Origin: Planctomycetota bacterium
Lineage (GTDB): Bacteria; Planctomycetota; Planctomycetia; Pirellulales; Pirellulaceae
Assembly (NCBI GenBank): GCA_016872635.1
Contig: VGZN01000007.1
Location: 1 to 33,370 of the forward strand
Length of the DNA stretch: 33,370 nt
Direction of reading: 5' to 3'
Position 1 is the stretch's first letter. Each line of letters opens with the position of its first letter. A program made the translations under genes and the position numbers. The notes beneath the pieces are model-generated. The model had not been told where the DNA came from. It saw nothing but the letters and a program-made list of their open reading frames with translations, and did no database searches. Below, one piece after another: positions 1 to 8,553 of the stretch.

Positions 1-1
1 T

Positions 2-118
2 CGCATCCTGCACCCCAGCCCCGCCTCCCCGGCCGCCAACCGAGATTGGGCTGGCGCCGTTGAAAAAGTCCTTGTGGAATCCGGTGTTTGGGACCAAGTG
101 AATTCACGGAAAAAATAA
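2..118 (+). CDS. SMUG1-like uracil-DNA glycosylase, C-terminal fragment (partial)
   Basis: An open frame runs in from the left edge and stops at TAA 116-118, giving 38 residues. The fragment contains LHPSPASPAANRDWAGAVE, which matches the HPSP-(x)-ANxGW motif near the C-terminus of SMUG1-type uracil-DNA glycosylases, where the His contacts the uracil in the active site. The end LVESGVW also fits that family. These enzymes excise uracil and related bases from DNA during base-excision repair in the cytoplasm. The start and most of the protein lie outside the window, so the call rests on one motif. Another member of the UDG superfamily is possible. Confidence 0.62.
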   Translation, partial: RILHPSPASPAANRDWAGAVEKVLVESGVWDQVNSRKK

Positions 119-249
119 GTCGATTTCGTTGCGAATCCCTGCGATTTCCGTTTCTGGCAGCTCGCCAAACCGATATTCTACAAAGGTGAGATGGAACTTT
201 TTCGAGGCTAGCTGCCTCCGAGAGAGACACAACCGGGCTATTAAAACTT

Positions 250-1674
250 ATGTCTCTAAATCCTGAAGAAATCGACCTTCTGCTGAACGGGCTGCTCGAC
301 GGTGCACTCACCGACGAAGAGCAGTCTCGGATCGAGCTTGCCATGGAGCAAGACCCGGAGCTTGGGGTCCGCTTTGAGGAAATGACCTCGCTGCGTCGCA
401 GCTTGCTCGTCGGCAGACGATCGGGGCGATTGGGATCCGATTTTGCAAAGAGAGTGGTATTGGCGGCTCGGGAACGAGCAGACCTGATGGGAGACGAAGC
501 TCCAGCATGGCTCAGGCCAACGCCATCCCCAGATATAGCACCCGGTAACAACGAGGGACGTAAGCGAGGCCGACGCGAACAACCAGTTACCTCGGTAATA
601 GCATCCCGCTCCGAGGTTGAGTCCCAGTCCTCAGAGCCCCAGTCTTCAGAGTCCGATTCGGTGATCATTTCCAAAAGGGCGTGGCGAGTCTGGCTACCGG
701 CGATGTCGATGGTCCTCGCTGCTTCGGTTGCAATGGTCATGTTCTCGGTGATGTGGCCACCATCTCCCCCTGTTCAACCGTTTGCGGGTACGTCTGAAGT
801 GCCCCAAGGCTCCGATGATTCATCCGCCAATGATGTTGCTACCGACTTGCTGAACACCAAGGAAAAGGACTCCGTGTCGAGACCCGGCATCGCGTCGAAC
901 TCGAACCCATCGAGCGATGCAAATCGGGGTATTGGAGCTTCTGACTCCCAGCTAGCTTCGTCCAACCCAACCGATTCGATTGAGAACGGCAGCACCCAGG
1001 AGATGGCCTCGACATTGGCCGAAGCATCCCAACCATCGCTACCCCCAAGCTTGGATAAACCGGATGATCCACGGAGCAAGGCGATCGATGATTTGATTGC
1101 TTCGAAATCCATCGCCAATCCGATTTTTACTTTGGTCGCTGAAATCACCGTAGATTCGGTTGCTGCTGAGAACGACTCGCTCCGTACCTTGATCGAAGAG
1201 CATGAAATCCTTGTTACGGATGATTTGAATTTGGAAAAGAACCAGCTTGAAACACTGGTTTCTTCCCAGCTGGTAGGGGCTTTAAACCAAGTCGACGTTG
1301 GGGATCGCGATGGTGTCCAAATGTTTTTCTTACGGGCACGCGCGGATCGAATCGATAGTTTCTTGATGGATACGTTTGCTCAGTACAACGATTTCCCCTC
1401 CTATCGTTTGGATTTATCGTTCGACCCAGCGGTGTTGAATTTGGCGAATCAATTGAGCACCGTTGCCTCCTCTGATGATTACGCGCGACGATTGACCTTC
1501 CGCGGCAACGCGGACAGCGGGCTGGTTACGATGTTCCCGCACGTCGACAAAGGCTCAGGTGTGAAGCTTGAGGATCGCATTGCAGCTTCTCAGTCGCGGG
1601 ATCGATCGATGACCAAAGAGCGTCGAGAGATGTCCTACCTGCTACTGATGGTCAAGCCTGCTGCCGCAAAGTAA
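250..1674 (+). CDS. Anti-sigma factor-like single-pass membrane protein
   Basis: This 474-residue protein starts at an ATG preceded by only a weak ribosome-binding site. Residues 8-52 (LLNGLLDGALTDEEQ, then a short acidic/arginine helix) resemble the cytoplasmic N-terminus of planctomycete anti-sigma proteins, but there is no HxxxCxxC zinc motif. A basic, Ser-rich linker follows, then one membrane segment at about residues 146-169. A Ser/Pro/Asp-rich stretch (about 170-285) leads to a folded C-terminal domain (about 290-474) that I do not recognise and that should be outside the cytoplasm. No ECF sigma gene lies next to it, which is unusual for a classical anti-sigma factor. Residues 126-135 contain a duplicated QSSE(P/S) unit. 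The topology is clear. The anti-sigma role is inferred from the N-terminal pattern. Confidence 0.6.
   Translation: MSLNPEEIDLLLNGLLDGALTDEEQSRIELAMEQDPELGVRFEEMTSLRRSLLVGRRSGRLGSDFAKRVVLAARERADLMGDEAPAWLRPTPSPDIAPGNNEGRKRGRREQPVTSVIASRSEVESQSSEPQSSESDSVIISKRAWRVWLPAMSMVLAASVAMVMFSVMWPPSPPVQPFAGTSEVPQGSDDSSANDVATDLLNTKEKDSVSRPGIASNSNPSSDANRGIGASDSQLASSNPTDSIENGSTQEMASTLAEASQPSLPPSLDKPDDPRSKAIDDLIASKSIANPIFTLVAEITVDSVAAENDSLRTLIEEHEILVTDDLNLEKNQLETLVSSQLVGALNQVDVGDRDGVQMFFLRARADRIDSFLMDTFAQYNDFPSYRLDLSFDPAVLNLANQLSTVASSDDYARRLTFRGNADSGLVTMFPHVDKGSGVKLEDRIAASQSRDRSMTKERREMSYLLLMVKPAAAK
625..654 (+). repeat. 2 x 15-bp in-frame tandem repeat
   Basis: Two 15-bp units (625-639 and 640-654) encode QSSEP and QSSES in the disordered linker of the anti-sigma-like protein. 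They differ at a few bases. This is one of several 15-bp duplications in the window. Confidence 0.8.
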
Positions 1675-1695
1675 CCCTTCGCGATTACGCACCTA

Positions 1696-1719
1696 CCGAT
1701 TCTCGTTTTCGAGAAACGG
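1696..1719. terminator. Stem-loop between convergent genes
   Basis: The arms CCGATTCTCG and CGAGAAACGG pair over ten positions with a single A-A mismatch, around a TTTT loop. The hairpin lies between two genes that end toward each other (1674 plus strand, 1775 minus strand). It has no clear U-tract, so it may be a bidirectional transcription end or RNA stabiliser rather than a textbook terminator. Confidence 0.45.
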
Positions 1720-1774
1720 CAACCTCTTCATGAACAGCCCAGCACCGATCAAGACTGATCCAATTTAAATCGGA

Positions 1775-2377
1775 TCACATGTAGAGGTGACGAAGGCAGA
1801 GTTGGGACCATGTTTCCATCAGGTCAAGGTTACCACCGATGTCTTCAACACTCTGAAAGCCAGCCTCCAAAAGGTGGTCTTCTCGCGGAGTAACCTTGCA
1901 CGAGGAAAGCTGCATGATGTGGACGATCCCCAAATGAACGCGCCCCACCGCGGTGGTGTCATCATAAATCAGTCCGACGATCCTGTCCTTACCGCTCGAC
2001 TCGATAATTACTTCTTCGTTCAACTCGCGCTGCATCCCGTTTCGATACCAATCGTCCCCTTCCGCATCCTCGATGGATATATGACCACCGATTCCAATCG
2101 ATCGGAGGGCGTGCAATCGCTTTTCCCCTTGGCCTTTGCCGCGGGTGTACTGGAACAACCGGGTCCGGTCCGCATCACTGCATTCAAGGATCACATACGG
2201 GATCAACTGCTTGAACGAGGGATCGTCCTCGACGAGACTCCGAGGCCGAAACGATTGGTTGGCTCGGTCCAAAATGGCTGGAAGATAACGGTCAACTGTT
2301 GGAAGAAATCCCGCGAATGGGCCTAATTGATCTAGCAACAAAGCAGGGATGACTAGAACTTCTTCGTCTTTTGCCAT
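1775..2377 (-). CDS. Nudix hydrolase-like phosphoesterase
   Basis: This 200-residue cytoplasmic protein has a Nudix-type motif at residues 97-123: GGHISIED, then RELNEEV, corresponding to the G-x5-E...REUxEE box that binds Mg and pyrophosphate. The glycine-to-RE spacing is longer than in the minimal Nudix box. DPSFKQLIPYVI (about 52-63) and FQYTRGKGQGEKRLH (about 75-89) match a conserved planctomycete/bacterial family usually annotated only as phosphoesterase or Nudix. The substrate is unknown. I chose the ATG at 2377 because GAGG lies 8 bases upstream. A TTG two codons earlier is less likely. An overlapping plus-strand open frame over the same bases lacks any family signal. The gene converges on the anti-sigma-like gene and is divergent from the next gene. 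Confidence 0.8.
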   Translation of the reverse strand: MAKDEEVLVIPALLLDQLGPFAGFLPTVDRYLPAILDRANQSFRPRSLVEDDPSFKQLIPYVILECSDADRTRLFQYTRGKGQGEKRLHALRSIGIGGHISIEDAEGDDWYRNGMQRELNEEVIIESSGKDRIVGLIYDDTTAVGRVHLGIVHIMQLSSCKVTPREDHLLEAGFQSVEDIGGNLDLMETWSQLCLRHLYM

Positions 2378-2633
2378 TTTCAAAGCCTCGATTCAATTCT
2401 CGATTCGCGAGCGGTAGGCTCCGGTTCTCCCAGCCAGTCTGTCTTACGGGTCAGTTTCCTGCCCTGGGGACCCCCGGTTTCCATCCCTACACGGTTTGCG
2501 ATACAATACACAGTTTGATTGCCAATGGCTATTCGCTTTTTAAGCTAGATCGTCACGAACGGAGAACTATCTGGTGCGACTCCTCCACTGCGTATGCCTT
2601 TCAAGTCCGATTCGGTCCTTGTCGTTCTCCGGG

Positions 2634-4487
2634 ATGACAGTCCGCAATACATTCATCTTGGCGCTTTCGTTGGTTATGTCCACACGGCTCGTCGCCGTCG
2701 AGGACTTGCCGCGAGCCGTCGATATGTTCCCTGCGGAAACTCAAGCCTTCGTCTGGATGCCCAGCAGCAAATCGTTCTTGGACAATTGGGCGGAAACCGA
2801 ACTCGGAAAACTTGCTGCGGACGAACGCCTGAAAGAGTTCTGGGCTAGCCAACAGGAAGAAATCAGCAACCGCTTCTCCAACGCTGGTTGGCAACTAAGC
2901 GTCAAGTTCGATGATCTACCCGAGATTTGCTCCGGCCAAGCCGCCATGGGATGGATCTCTCGACCAAGCATCGCCGCGAAACCTTATTCGCTAGGGTTAG
3001 TCGTCGATGTCGCTGGACGCGATTCTCAGGTAACGACTTTCCTTGATCGCATCCAAAGCGAAATGGATAGTAAGAAAGCGACGACGGAAAATGTGGATCT
3101 CGACGGACTCAGTGTCAAGCACTACGTCCTACCGAAATTGGCGAACGATACCAAGATCCGAGATTCGTACTACGTCCTCTCCAAAGGTCAACTCCTCGCA
3201 GCAGACGATTTAGAAACGATCAAGGATTTGGTGAAGTCGCAGTCAGCCACTCCCGCCGGAGCACTGTCGCAGTCCAATCTCTACAAGAACGTGCAATCCA
3301 AAATCGAACGGGATGAACATCCCTCGGAGATCGAGTACTTTGTCCAACCGATCGGCTTCGGGAAACTCCTTCGCTCTGTATCGGGTAAACAAGCCAAAAG
3401 CCAAGTCGATATCCTCAAACTGCTCGAAGGCCAAGGCTTTGATCGGATTTTGTGCGCAGCTGGCTCCGTGCAATTAAACAAAACCGATTTGGATATGCAT
3501 CACCAAGGGTTTATCCTTCGCGAAGAAGAGTTGCCCGTTTCGGTGCAGATCCTCGATTTCCCAAATCAAGAACAGCTGACCCCGCCATCATGGATTAGTG
3601 CAAATTCCGCAGGAGTACTCGGATTCTCATGGAATTTCAGCGATGCGTTCCCCAAGTTCAAGGGGATCGTCGATGCTTACATCGGAGATGAACAGTTCGA
3701 TGAAATCCTCGATGGAATCAAACGCGACCCGAACGGACCACAGATCGACATTAAACAAGAACTCCTTCCCTACATCGGAACCGAGTTTTATGCCATCAGC
3801 GAAGTTGTAGAACCGATCACCCCCGAGAGCAAGCGATCACTAATCTGCATCAAGCTCAGGGACCCCGACAATAAACTAACAGGCGTTTTGAATCGATACT
3901 CCAAGAGCGAGCCAGGAGCTAGCACCGAAGACATCGGTGAATATCGCATTTGGAAGTTCTCCAATGAGGAAGAGAAAGAAGAGATCATCGAATTCAATCA
4001 AGTCCCCGGCCAAGGCAAGGAAGAGGAAGAAGAAAAGCCTTTGCTGAGCGAGTGGGCCGTATCTATTGTCGATGGATACTTCGTCTTTGCATCCAACCCC
4101 GAAACGCTCACCAAGGTGATTGCGAACGCTCAAAACAAAAACATCCAAGGAGAGTTTGAGCGATTGGAAACCGTCCAAGCCGTCCGTGCTATGCAAAAGA
4201 AATTGGTCAACGGCAACGGATTCAGCTTTTCCGAAGTCGACCTAGCCGATCGTTCCTTCGAAATGCAGTACGAGTTGTTCCGCCAAGGGATCCTGCCGCA
4301 GTCTCGCTCGCTCCTCGCGCTGGTACTGGAACGCATCTTGAAGACGGACAAGTCCAAAGCTCAGGAGTTGCAAGGAAACAAACTTCCACCCTTCGAACAA
4401 GTCAAGCAATTCTTCACCACAACCGGCATGGCGATTCGCACTGAGAAAGATGGTTGGGGGATCGACGGTTTCATTCTCGGAAAGTAA
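2634..4487 (+). CDS. Secreted planctomycete protein of unknown function
   Basis: This 617-residue protein has an N-terminal signal peptide (hydrophobic stretch FILALSLVM, residues 7-15, then a probable cleavage around residue 22). The mature protein begins with a conserved-looking FPAETQAFVWMPS segment. Similar phrasing occurs at the start of large planctomycete exported proteins related to the DUF3352 type, but I cannot assign a family firmly. Residues 444-469 include two acidic runs (EEEKEE and KEEEEEK) that look like an exposed loop. I chose the ATG at 2634 over the in-frame codon at 2574 because it directly precedes the signal peptide. The M28 peptidase gene follows after 14 bases, so the two are probably cotranscribed. 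The function is unknown. Confidence 0.7.
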   Translation: MTVRNTFILALSLVMSTRLVAVEDLPRAVDMFPAETQAFVWMPSSKSFLDNWAETELGKLAADERLKEFWASQQEEISNRFSNAGWQLSVKFDDLPEICSGQAAMGWISRPSIAAKPYSLGLVVDVAGRDSQVTTFLDRIQSEMDSKKATTENVDLDGLSVKHYVLPKLANDTKIRDSYYVLSKGQLLAADDLETIKDLVKSQSATPAGALSQSNLYKNVQSKIERDEHPSEIEYFVQPIGFGKLLRSVSGKQAKSQVDILKLLEGQGFDRILCAAGSVQLNKTDLDMHHQGFILREEELPVSVQILDFPNQEQLTPPSWISANSAGVLGFSWNFSDAFPKFKGIVDAYIGDEQFDEILDGIKRDPNGPQIDIKQELLPYIGTEFYAISEVVEPITPESKRSLICIKLRDPDNKLTGVLNRYSKSEPGASTEDIGEYRIWKFSNEEEKEEIIEFNQVPGQGKEEEEEKPLLSEWAVSIVDGYFVFASNPETLTKVIANAQNKNIQGEFERLETVQAVRAMQKKLVNGNGFSFSEVDLADRSFEMQYELFRQGILPQSRSLLALVLERILKTDKSKAQELQGNKLPPFEQVKQFFTTTGMAIRTEKDGWGIDGFILGK

Positions 4488-4501
4488 CAAGAAAGCCCCT
4501 C

Positions 4502-6223
4502 ATGCTTAACCCTGTTTCTGCCATGGGGCATTCCCTGCCGATCCGAGGACTGGGATGTTTTCTTATCGTAATAGTATGCTTGGTTGGCCCTGATGCCACC
4601 CAAGCTCAGTCTATCGAAGATGCGCAGCGGCGTATTCAAGAATTAACATTGCGCAGCCATATCCGCTTCCTCGCAGACGATCTTCTCGAAGGACGTGGCC
4701 CTGGCTCCAATGGCGATGCTATCACACAGCGGTACCTCGAAACCCAATTCCAGTCGATGGGATTGCAACCGGTTGACACCCTGCGCTCGTACCGTCAAGC
4801 AGTTCCGATGCTGGGGGTTACGAGCACCCCGGACAAGGTCTGGGAATTCGCTCCCCCGAAATCCGACGCTGGAGCCGAGAAACTGCAACTGAGGTATTTC
4901 GAGGACTTTATCGCTGTCGCAGGTACACCAGCCCCTCACGTCGAACTCAATAGCGCGGAATTGGTGTTCGTCGGCTACGGAATCCAAGCCCCCGAGTACG
5001 ACTGGGATGACTACAAAGGCGTAGACCTCAAGGGAAAAGTACTCGTCATGATGAACAACGATCCGGAGAAAGACCCGGATCTCTTCGGCGGCTCGAAAAG
5101 GCTCTATTACGGCCGCTGGGATTACAAGTACGAAAGCGGTTCGCGCCAAGGTGCGGTAGGTGCCATCATCATCCACACAACACCATCAGCAGGCTACCCG
5201 TTCACTGTCATCCAAACCTCGTGGACTGGCGAGGAGTTTGAACTCCGAGACTCCGAGGGTCCGAAGATGATGATGAAGGGATGGACCACCGAAGATGCGA
5301 CTCGAAAACTTTTCGCATTCGCGGGCTTCAACCTCGATGAACTTCGCGCGAAAGCCGAATCCATCGACTTCCGACCTATCCCATTAGGATTAACATTGAC
5401 GACCAAAATCGAGTGCGAGGTCCGGGAACGAATCACCGCCAATGTATTTGGCGTGCTCCAAGGTACCGACGCAAAACTCGCAGATGAACACGTCGTCTTC
5501 ATGGCTCACCACGACCATATCGGAATCGCGATCGATCGAGATGCCCGGGGTGACAACATCTACAACGGCGCTATCGACAACGCATCCGGTACCGCCTCTC
5601 TGCTGACCATCCTTAAAGCCGTCACCGAGAGTGGATTCAAACCGAAACGATCGATTTTGTTCGCCGCCGTCGGCGCGGAAGAACAAGGGTTACTCGGCTC
5701 GAAATACATGGCCGAACATCCACCGATCCCGAACGGCAAACTCGCCGCATTGATCAATATGGACGGGATGAACTTTTTAGGGCCCACAAAGGATGTCCAA
5801 GTCATCGGGCTGGGAAAAAGCAGCCTCGATCGCTTAGTCAACGCGGCAGCCCAACGCCAAAATCGAACGGTCGTCGGTGACCTCGAACCGAGCAAGGGCT
5901 ATTACTACCGTTCGGATCAATTTTCTCTCGCCAAAGTCGGCGTCCCCGCGGTCTACCTTCATTCCGGCCAAGCGGTTCGCAACAAGCCTGAAGGTTGGGG
6001 AAAAGAACAACTCCAGAAGTGGACGGAAAAGCACTATCACCAGAGATCCGATGAATACGATCCATCTTGGGATCTCGAGGGTGCGATCGAAGACCTGCAG
6101 CTTTTAACCGAAGTTGGACTCGAAGCCGCCAATGCCCCCGAAATGCAATCATGGAATCCAGGGGATGAGTTCGAAGCCGCTCGGCGCGATGCGATTTCTC
6201 AATCGCACGCAGAACGACGCTGA
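4502..6223 (+). CDS. M28 family zinc metallopeptidase with PA domain, secreted
   Basis: This 573-residue protein has a signal peptide (GLGCFLIVIVCLVGP, ending near ATQAQS). Residues about 155-190 (VFVGYGIQAPEYDWDDY, then LKGKVLVMMN) form a protease-associated insert. The M28 zinc ligands appear in order: His in AHHDHIG (about 335), Asp in IDNASG (about 359), Glu pair in GAEEQG (about 392), Asp in NMDGMN (about 418) and His in YLHSG (about 485). All are intact, so it should be an active di-zinc aminopeptidase or carboxypeptidase acting outside the cytoplasm; the substrate is unknown. The start is either ATG 4502 or ATG 4523; both leave a good signal peptide. It follows the secreted hypothetical gene by 14 bases and ends 6 bases before the convergent tsaD stop. 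Confidence 0.9.
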   Translation: MLNPVSAMGHSLPIRGLGCFLIVIVCLVGPDATQAQSIEDAQRRIQELTLRSHIRFLADDLLEGRGPGSNGDAITQRYLETQFQSMGLQPVDTLRSYRQAVPMLGVTSTPDKVWEFAPPKSDAGAEKLQLRYFEDFIAVAGTPAPHVELNSAELVFVGYGIQAPEYDWDDYKGVDLKGKVLVMMNNDPEKDPDLFGGSKRLYYGRWDYKYESGSRQGAVGAIIIHTTPSAGYPFTVIQTSWTGEEFELRDSEGPKMMMKGWTTEDATRKLFAFAGFNLDELRAKAESIDFRPIPLGLTLTTKIECEVRERITANVFGVLQGTDAKLADEHVVFMAHHDHIGIAIDRDARGDNIYNGAIDNASGTASLLTILKAVTESGFKPKRSILFAAVGAEEQGLLGSKYMAEHPPIPNGKLAALINMDGMNFLGPTKDVQVIGLGKSSLDRLVNAAAQRQNRTVVGDLEPSKGYYYRSDQFSLAKVGVPAVYLHSGQAVRNKPEGWGKEQLQKWTEKHYHQRSDEYDPSWDLEGAIEDLQLLTEVGLEAANAPEMQSWNPGDEFEAARRDAISQSHAERR

Positions 6224-6229
6224 GCAGTC

Positions 6230-7297
6230 CTAGCGACCCTTCCCCCCCAACGCCGGGCGAAGCAGTCCGGGCTGCGCATCCAATTCAAGGCTGTCGTACT
6301 CGCCTCGCTCTATCTTTTCCCAGGCCAAGGCTCCCATGACCGCATTGTCTGTGCACAACTCAGGCGCTGCGATCAAAAGCTCGGTCCCCTTCGCGTCGCA
6401 TGCATTTTGCAATTGCTCTCGCAGCCGACGGTTGGCAGCTACACCACCCCCTAAACATATCCGCTTGAGTCCCGTCTTCTTCACTGCCAAGAGGGCTTTA
6501 CCCACCAGGCAATCGATAACGGCTTGTTGGAAAGCCGCTGCAATATCGATTTTCTTCTGATAGCTGATCTCGACGCTCGACCAGTCTTTTTGGCCCGTCC
6601 CAGCGATTTGGTAACGGACGGCGGTCTTCAATCCAGAAAAACTGAAATCCAACCGTGTTTGATCATCGAGCAATGGACGAGGAAATGGAATCGCTCGCGG
6701 ATTGCCCTTCGAGGCGATCGCCGAAAGTTGCGGCCCACCTGGAAACGGCAATCCGAGCATCACTGCAACTTTGTCGAATGCCTCGCCAGCAGCGTCGTCG
6801 ATGGTGCCCCCCAAGTAATCCCAGTCGGTCGCCGTGTGACAATGGTACAGACTGGTATGCCCGCCACTCACGACAAACCCGATGCAGGGATAGATACTCG
6901 AACCGTGCCCCATACCGCACGCGTAGATGTGTGCCTGAACATGGTTAATCCCCACCAAGGGTTTTGACCACGCCAGCGCAAGTGCTTTGGCCGCCGACAA
7001 TCCCACCAATAGCGATCCAGGGAGTCCTGGATGGGTCGCGACGGCGACCGCCACCAAACGATCCATCGTAATTTTGGCTTGCTCAATCGCGGTATCGATG
7101 ACCGGTAAAATACGCTCCAAGTGGGCTCTCGCTGCAATTTCTGGGACAACCCCGGCGAACTGCTCATGAAGCGTCTCCTGCGTCGCAACGCACTCCCCCA
7201 AAACAGAACCACTACGGGTAATCACCGCCGCGGCGGTCTCGTCACACGTCGATTCAATGGCTAACAAACAATCCTCAGCGGATGGGAGGGAGGTCAT
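6230..7297 (-). CDS. tsaD: tRNA N6-adenosine threonylcarbamoyltransferase
   Basis: TsaD transfers the threonylcarbamoyl group to A37 of ANN-decoding tRNAs (t6A synthesis) with TsaB/TsaE in the cytoplasm. The 355-residue sequence has the family landmarks in order: AIESTCDETAAAV at the N-terminus, PEIAARAHLE, the metal-binding NHVQAH (His119 and His123), VSGGHTSLY, the AAGEAFDKVA helix, the GGGVAANRRLRE motif, and LCTDNAVMGA near the end. I chose ATG 7297 because it overlaps the stop of the upstream gene as ATGA (7294-7297) and matches the usual family start; upstream in-frame codons at 7324 and 7369 would lie inside that gene. The ATGA overlap indicates translational coupling to the HEAT-like gene. 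Confidence 0.96.
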   Translation of the reverse strand: MTSLPSAEDCLLAIESTCDETAAAVITRSGSVLGECVATQETLHEQFAGVVPEIAARAHLERILPVIDTAIEQAKITMDRLVAVAVATHPGLPGSLLVGLSAAKALALAWSKPLVGINHVQAHIYACGMGHGSSIYPCIGFVVSGGHTSLYHCHTATDWDYLGGTIDDAAGEAFDKVAVMLGLPFPGGPQLSAIASKGNPRAIPFPRPLLDDQTRLDFSFSGLKTAVRYQIAGTGQKDWSSVEISYQKKIDIAAAFQQAVIDCLVGKALLAVKKTGLKRICLGGGVAANRRLREQLQNACDAKGTELLIAAPELCTDNAVMGALAWEKIERGEYDSLELDAQPGLLRPALGGKGR

Positions 7298-8388
7298 GAT
7301 TGCGTCGCCGTTGGATCGAGCCATGAAGAACCTAGGCGAGTTCGTATGAGATGCTCGACCCGCGGCCATTCCGTCGCCGAAAATTGCTCCGCAAGCGGTT
7401 TAGCAAGTGCTACTAAAGGTGCTATCCGGTTCAGTGATTTCTCATCTGCTAGCAGAAAAGCCTCAAGCCAATCCTCTAACGCAAGGAAGTCGAACAGGGC
7501 TACCTCCGCGATACGAGTCGCATCCTGAACCTGAAAATCCAATCCGTGGGGCAACAGAAATCGAAGCAAGTAGGAGGACTTTGGTAGCCGCGTACGGCGA
7601 ATGATGTCGAGGCATCGCAATTGCCCCGATCGACTTAGCTTGGGATATCTCTCAGCGATCAACGTATGGGTTTGAGGTTGCCGTGCTCGAATCAACGCAA
7701 TCGTCGCTTGATCAGCGATCGTTGCGTTGTTCCGTTCGACCAATCCCAACAATTGCTTTTCGTAGCCCAACAAGGGATGCCTCGCTGCAAACTCCAGCGT
7801 TGCCGTTGCGAGCGGAGTTAGCGGGGCATCCTCTTCGATCTCATGAAAACCTCGATCCATCCATTTGGACGCATGGCCACGGTAAAAGAGGCATTCGAGC
7901 GCTACTGCGATATTCTCGGGAGTACCATCATCAAAATCCATCTGCAACGAACTCGACTCCCTCGCGAGCGCAGAGGTTCGCTCACGCATCAGCGCTAACG
8001 GTACTCGGAAGAATATCTTCGACGTGTTTTTTAAGTCGGAGATCGAAGCGAGATGACTTGCGAATCGATGCGTTTCTGATACCGACAAAGCCTCAAGTAA
8101 TTTACCAGCACATCGGCATGTTCGGTCGGTGATCTTGCGTCCGGCGGTCATGACCGCAACTCGCTCGAGGAGTTCAACAACCATCGCATCAGGAATAGGA
8201 ATATGCGAGATCAGCGGAAAGTCTGGAAACGCGACATCAGGCCCATACCGATCCCAAGCTCCAAAGATCGACGCGAGTACCCGGTCGTCACATACATAGC
8301 CATTCGAGAGCAAATCCAGCGATGCGCTTCGCACCTTTGGATGTTCGTGGGAGAGCCAAGCGATCAATTGCTCGTCGGAGATAGCCAT
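7294..8388 (-). CDS. HEAT-like repeat protein of unknown function
   Basis: This 364-residue protein has no signal peptide or membrane segment. It begins ISDEQLIAWLSHEHPKVR, typical of a helical-repeat unit in which pairs of amphipathic helices stack, and similar helix pairs recur through the sequence (for example LLGLVERNNATIADQATIAL). No catalytic motif is visible. I chose ATG 8388; an upstream in-frame start at 8418 has no better support. Its stop overlaps the tsaD start by ATGA. A second HEAT-like gene lies at 18290 next to the DEAD-box helicase. Such proteins are usually scaffolds; the partner is unknown. Confidence 0.62.
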   Translation of the reverse strand: MAISDEQLIAWLSHEHPKVRSASLDLLSNGYVCDDRVLASIFGAWDRYGPDVAFPDFPLISHIPIPDAMVVELLERVAVMTAGRKITDRTCRCAGKLLEALSVSETHRFASHLASISDLKNTSKIFFRVPLALMRERTSALARESSSLQMDFDDGTPENIAVALECLFYRGHASKWMDRGFHEIEEDAPLTPLATATLEFAARHPLLGYEKQLLGLVERNNATIADQATIALIRARQPQTHTLIAERYPKLSRSGQLRCLDIIRRTRLPKSSYLLRFLLPHGLDFQVQDATRIAEVALFDFLALEDWLEAFLLADEKSLNRIAPLVALAKPLAEQFSATEWPRVEHLIRTRLGSSWLDPTATQS

Positions 8389-8498
8389 TTTCTTCTGCGA
8401 AGATCCACCTTGGAACAACGGTACGTAAAAAAGATGAAACAGGATTCGGCGAGAATCGGTGCCGTCAAAGGATGATGGAATCCGTTGGGTTGAACAAC

Positions 8499-8519
8499 AC
8501 CAAAAAGCGATTTTTCGGT
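8499..8519 (-). terminator. Possible terminator after the ABC permease gene
   Basis: On the minus strand ACCGAAAAA and TTTTTGGT pair around a TCGC loop with one bulged G. It lies 35 bases past the permease stop and before the HEAT-like gene. The stem is A/T-rich and weak, so confidence is low. Confidence 0.35.
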
Positions 8520-8553
8520 TCGCAACGCACGGCTCTCGCGGTCACACCGCAAA

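Noticed and set aside
1787-2326. Plus-strand open frame of 179 codons opposite the Nudix gene
   Set aside because: The minus-strand frame has the Nudix motif and a good ribosome-binding site; this one has no family signal.
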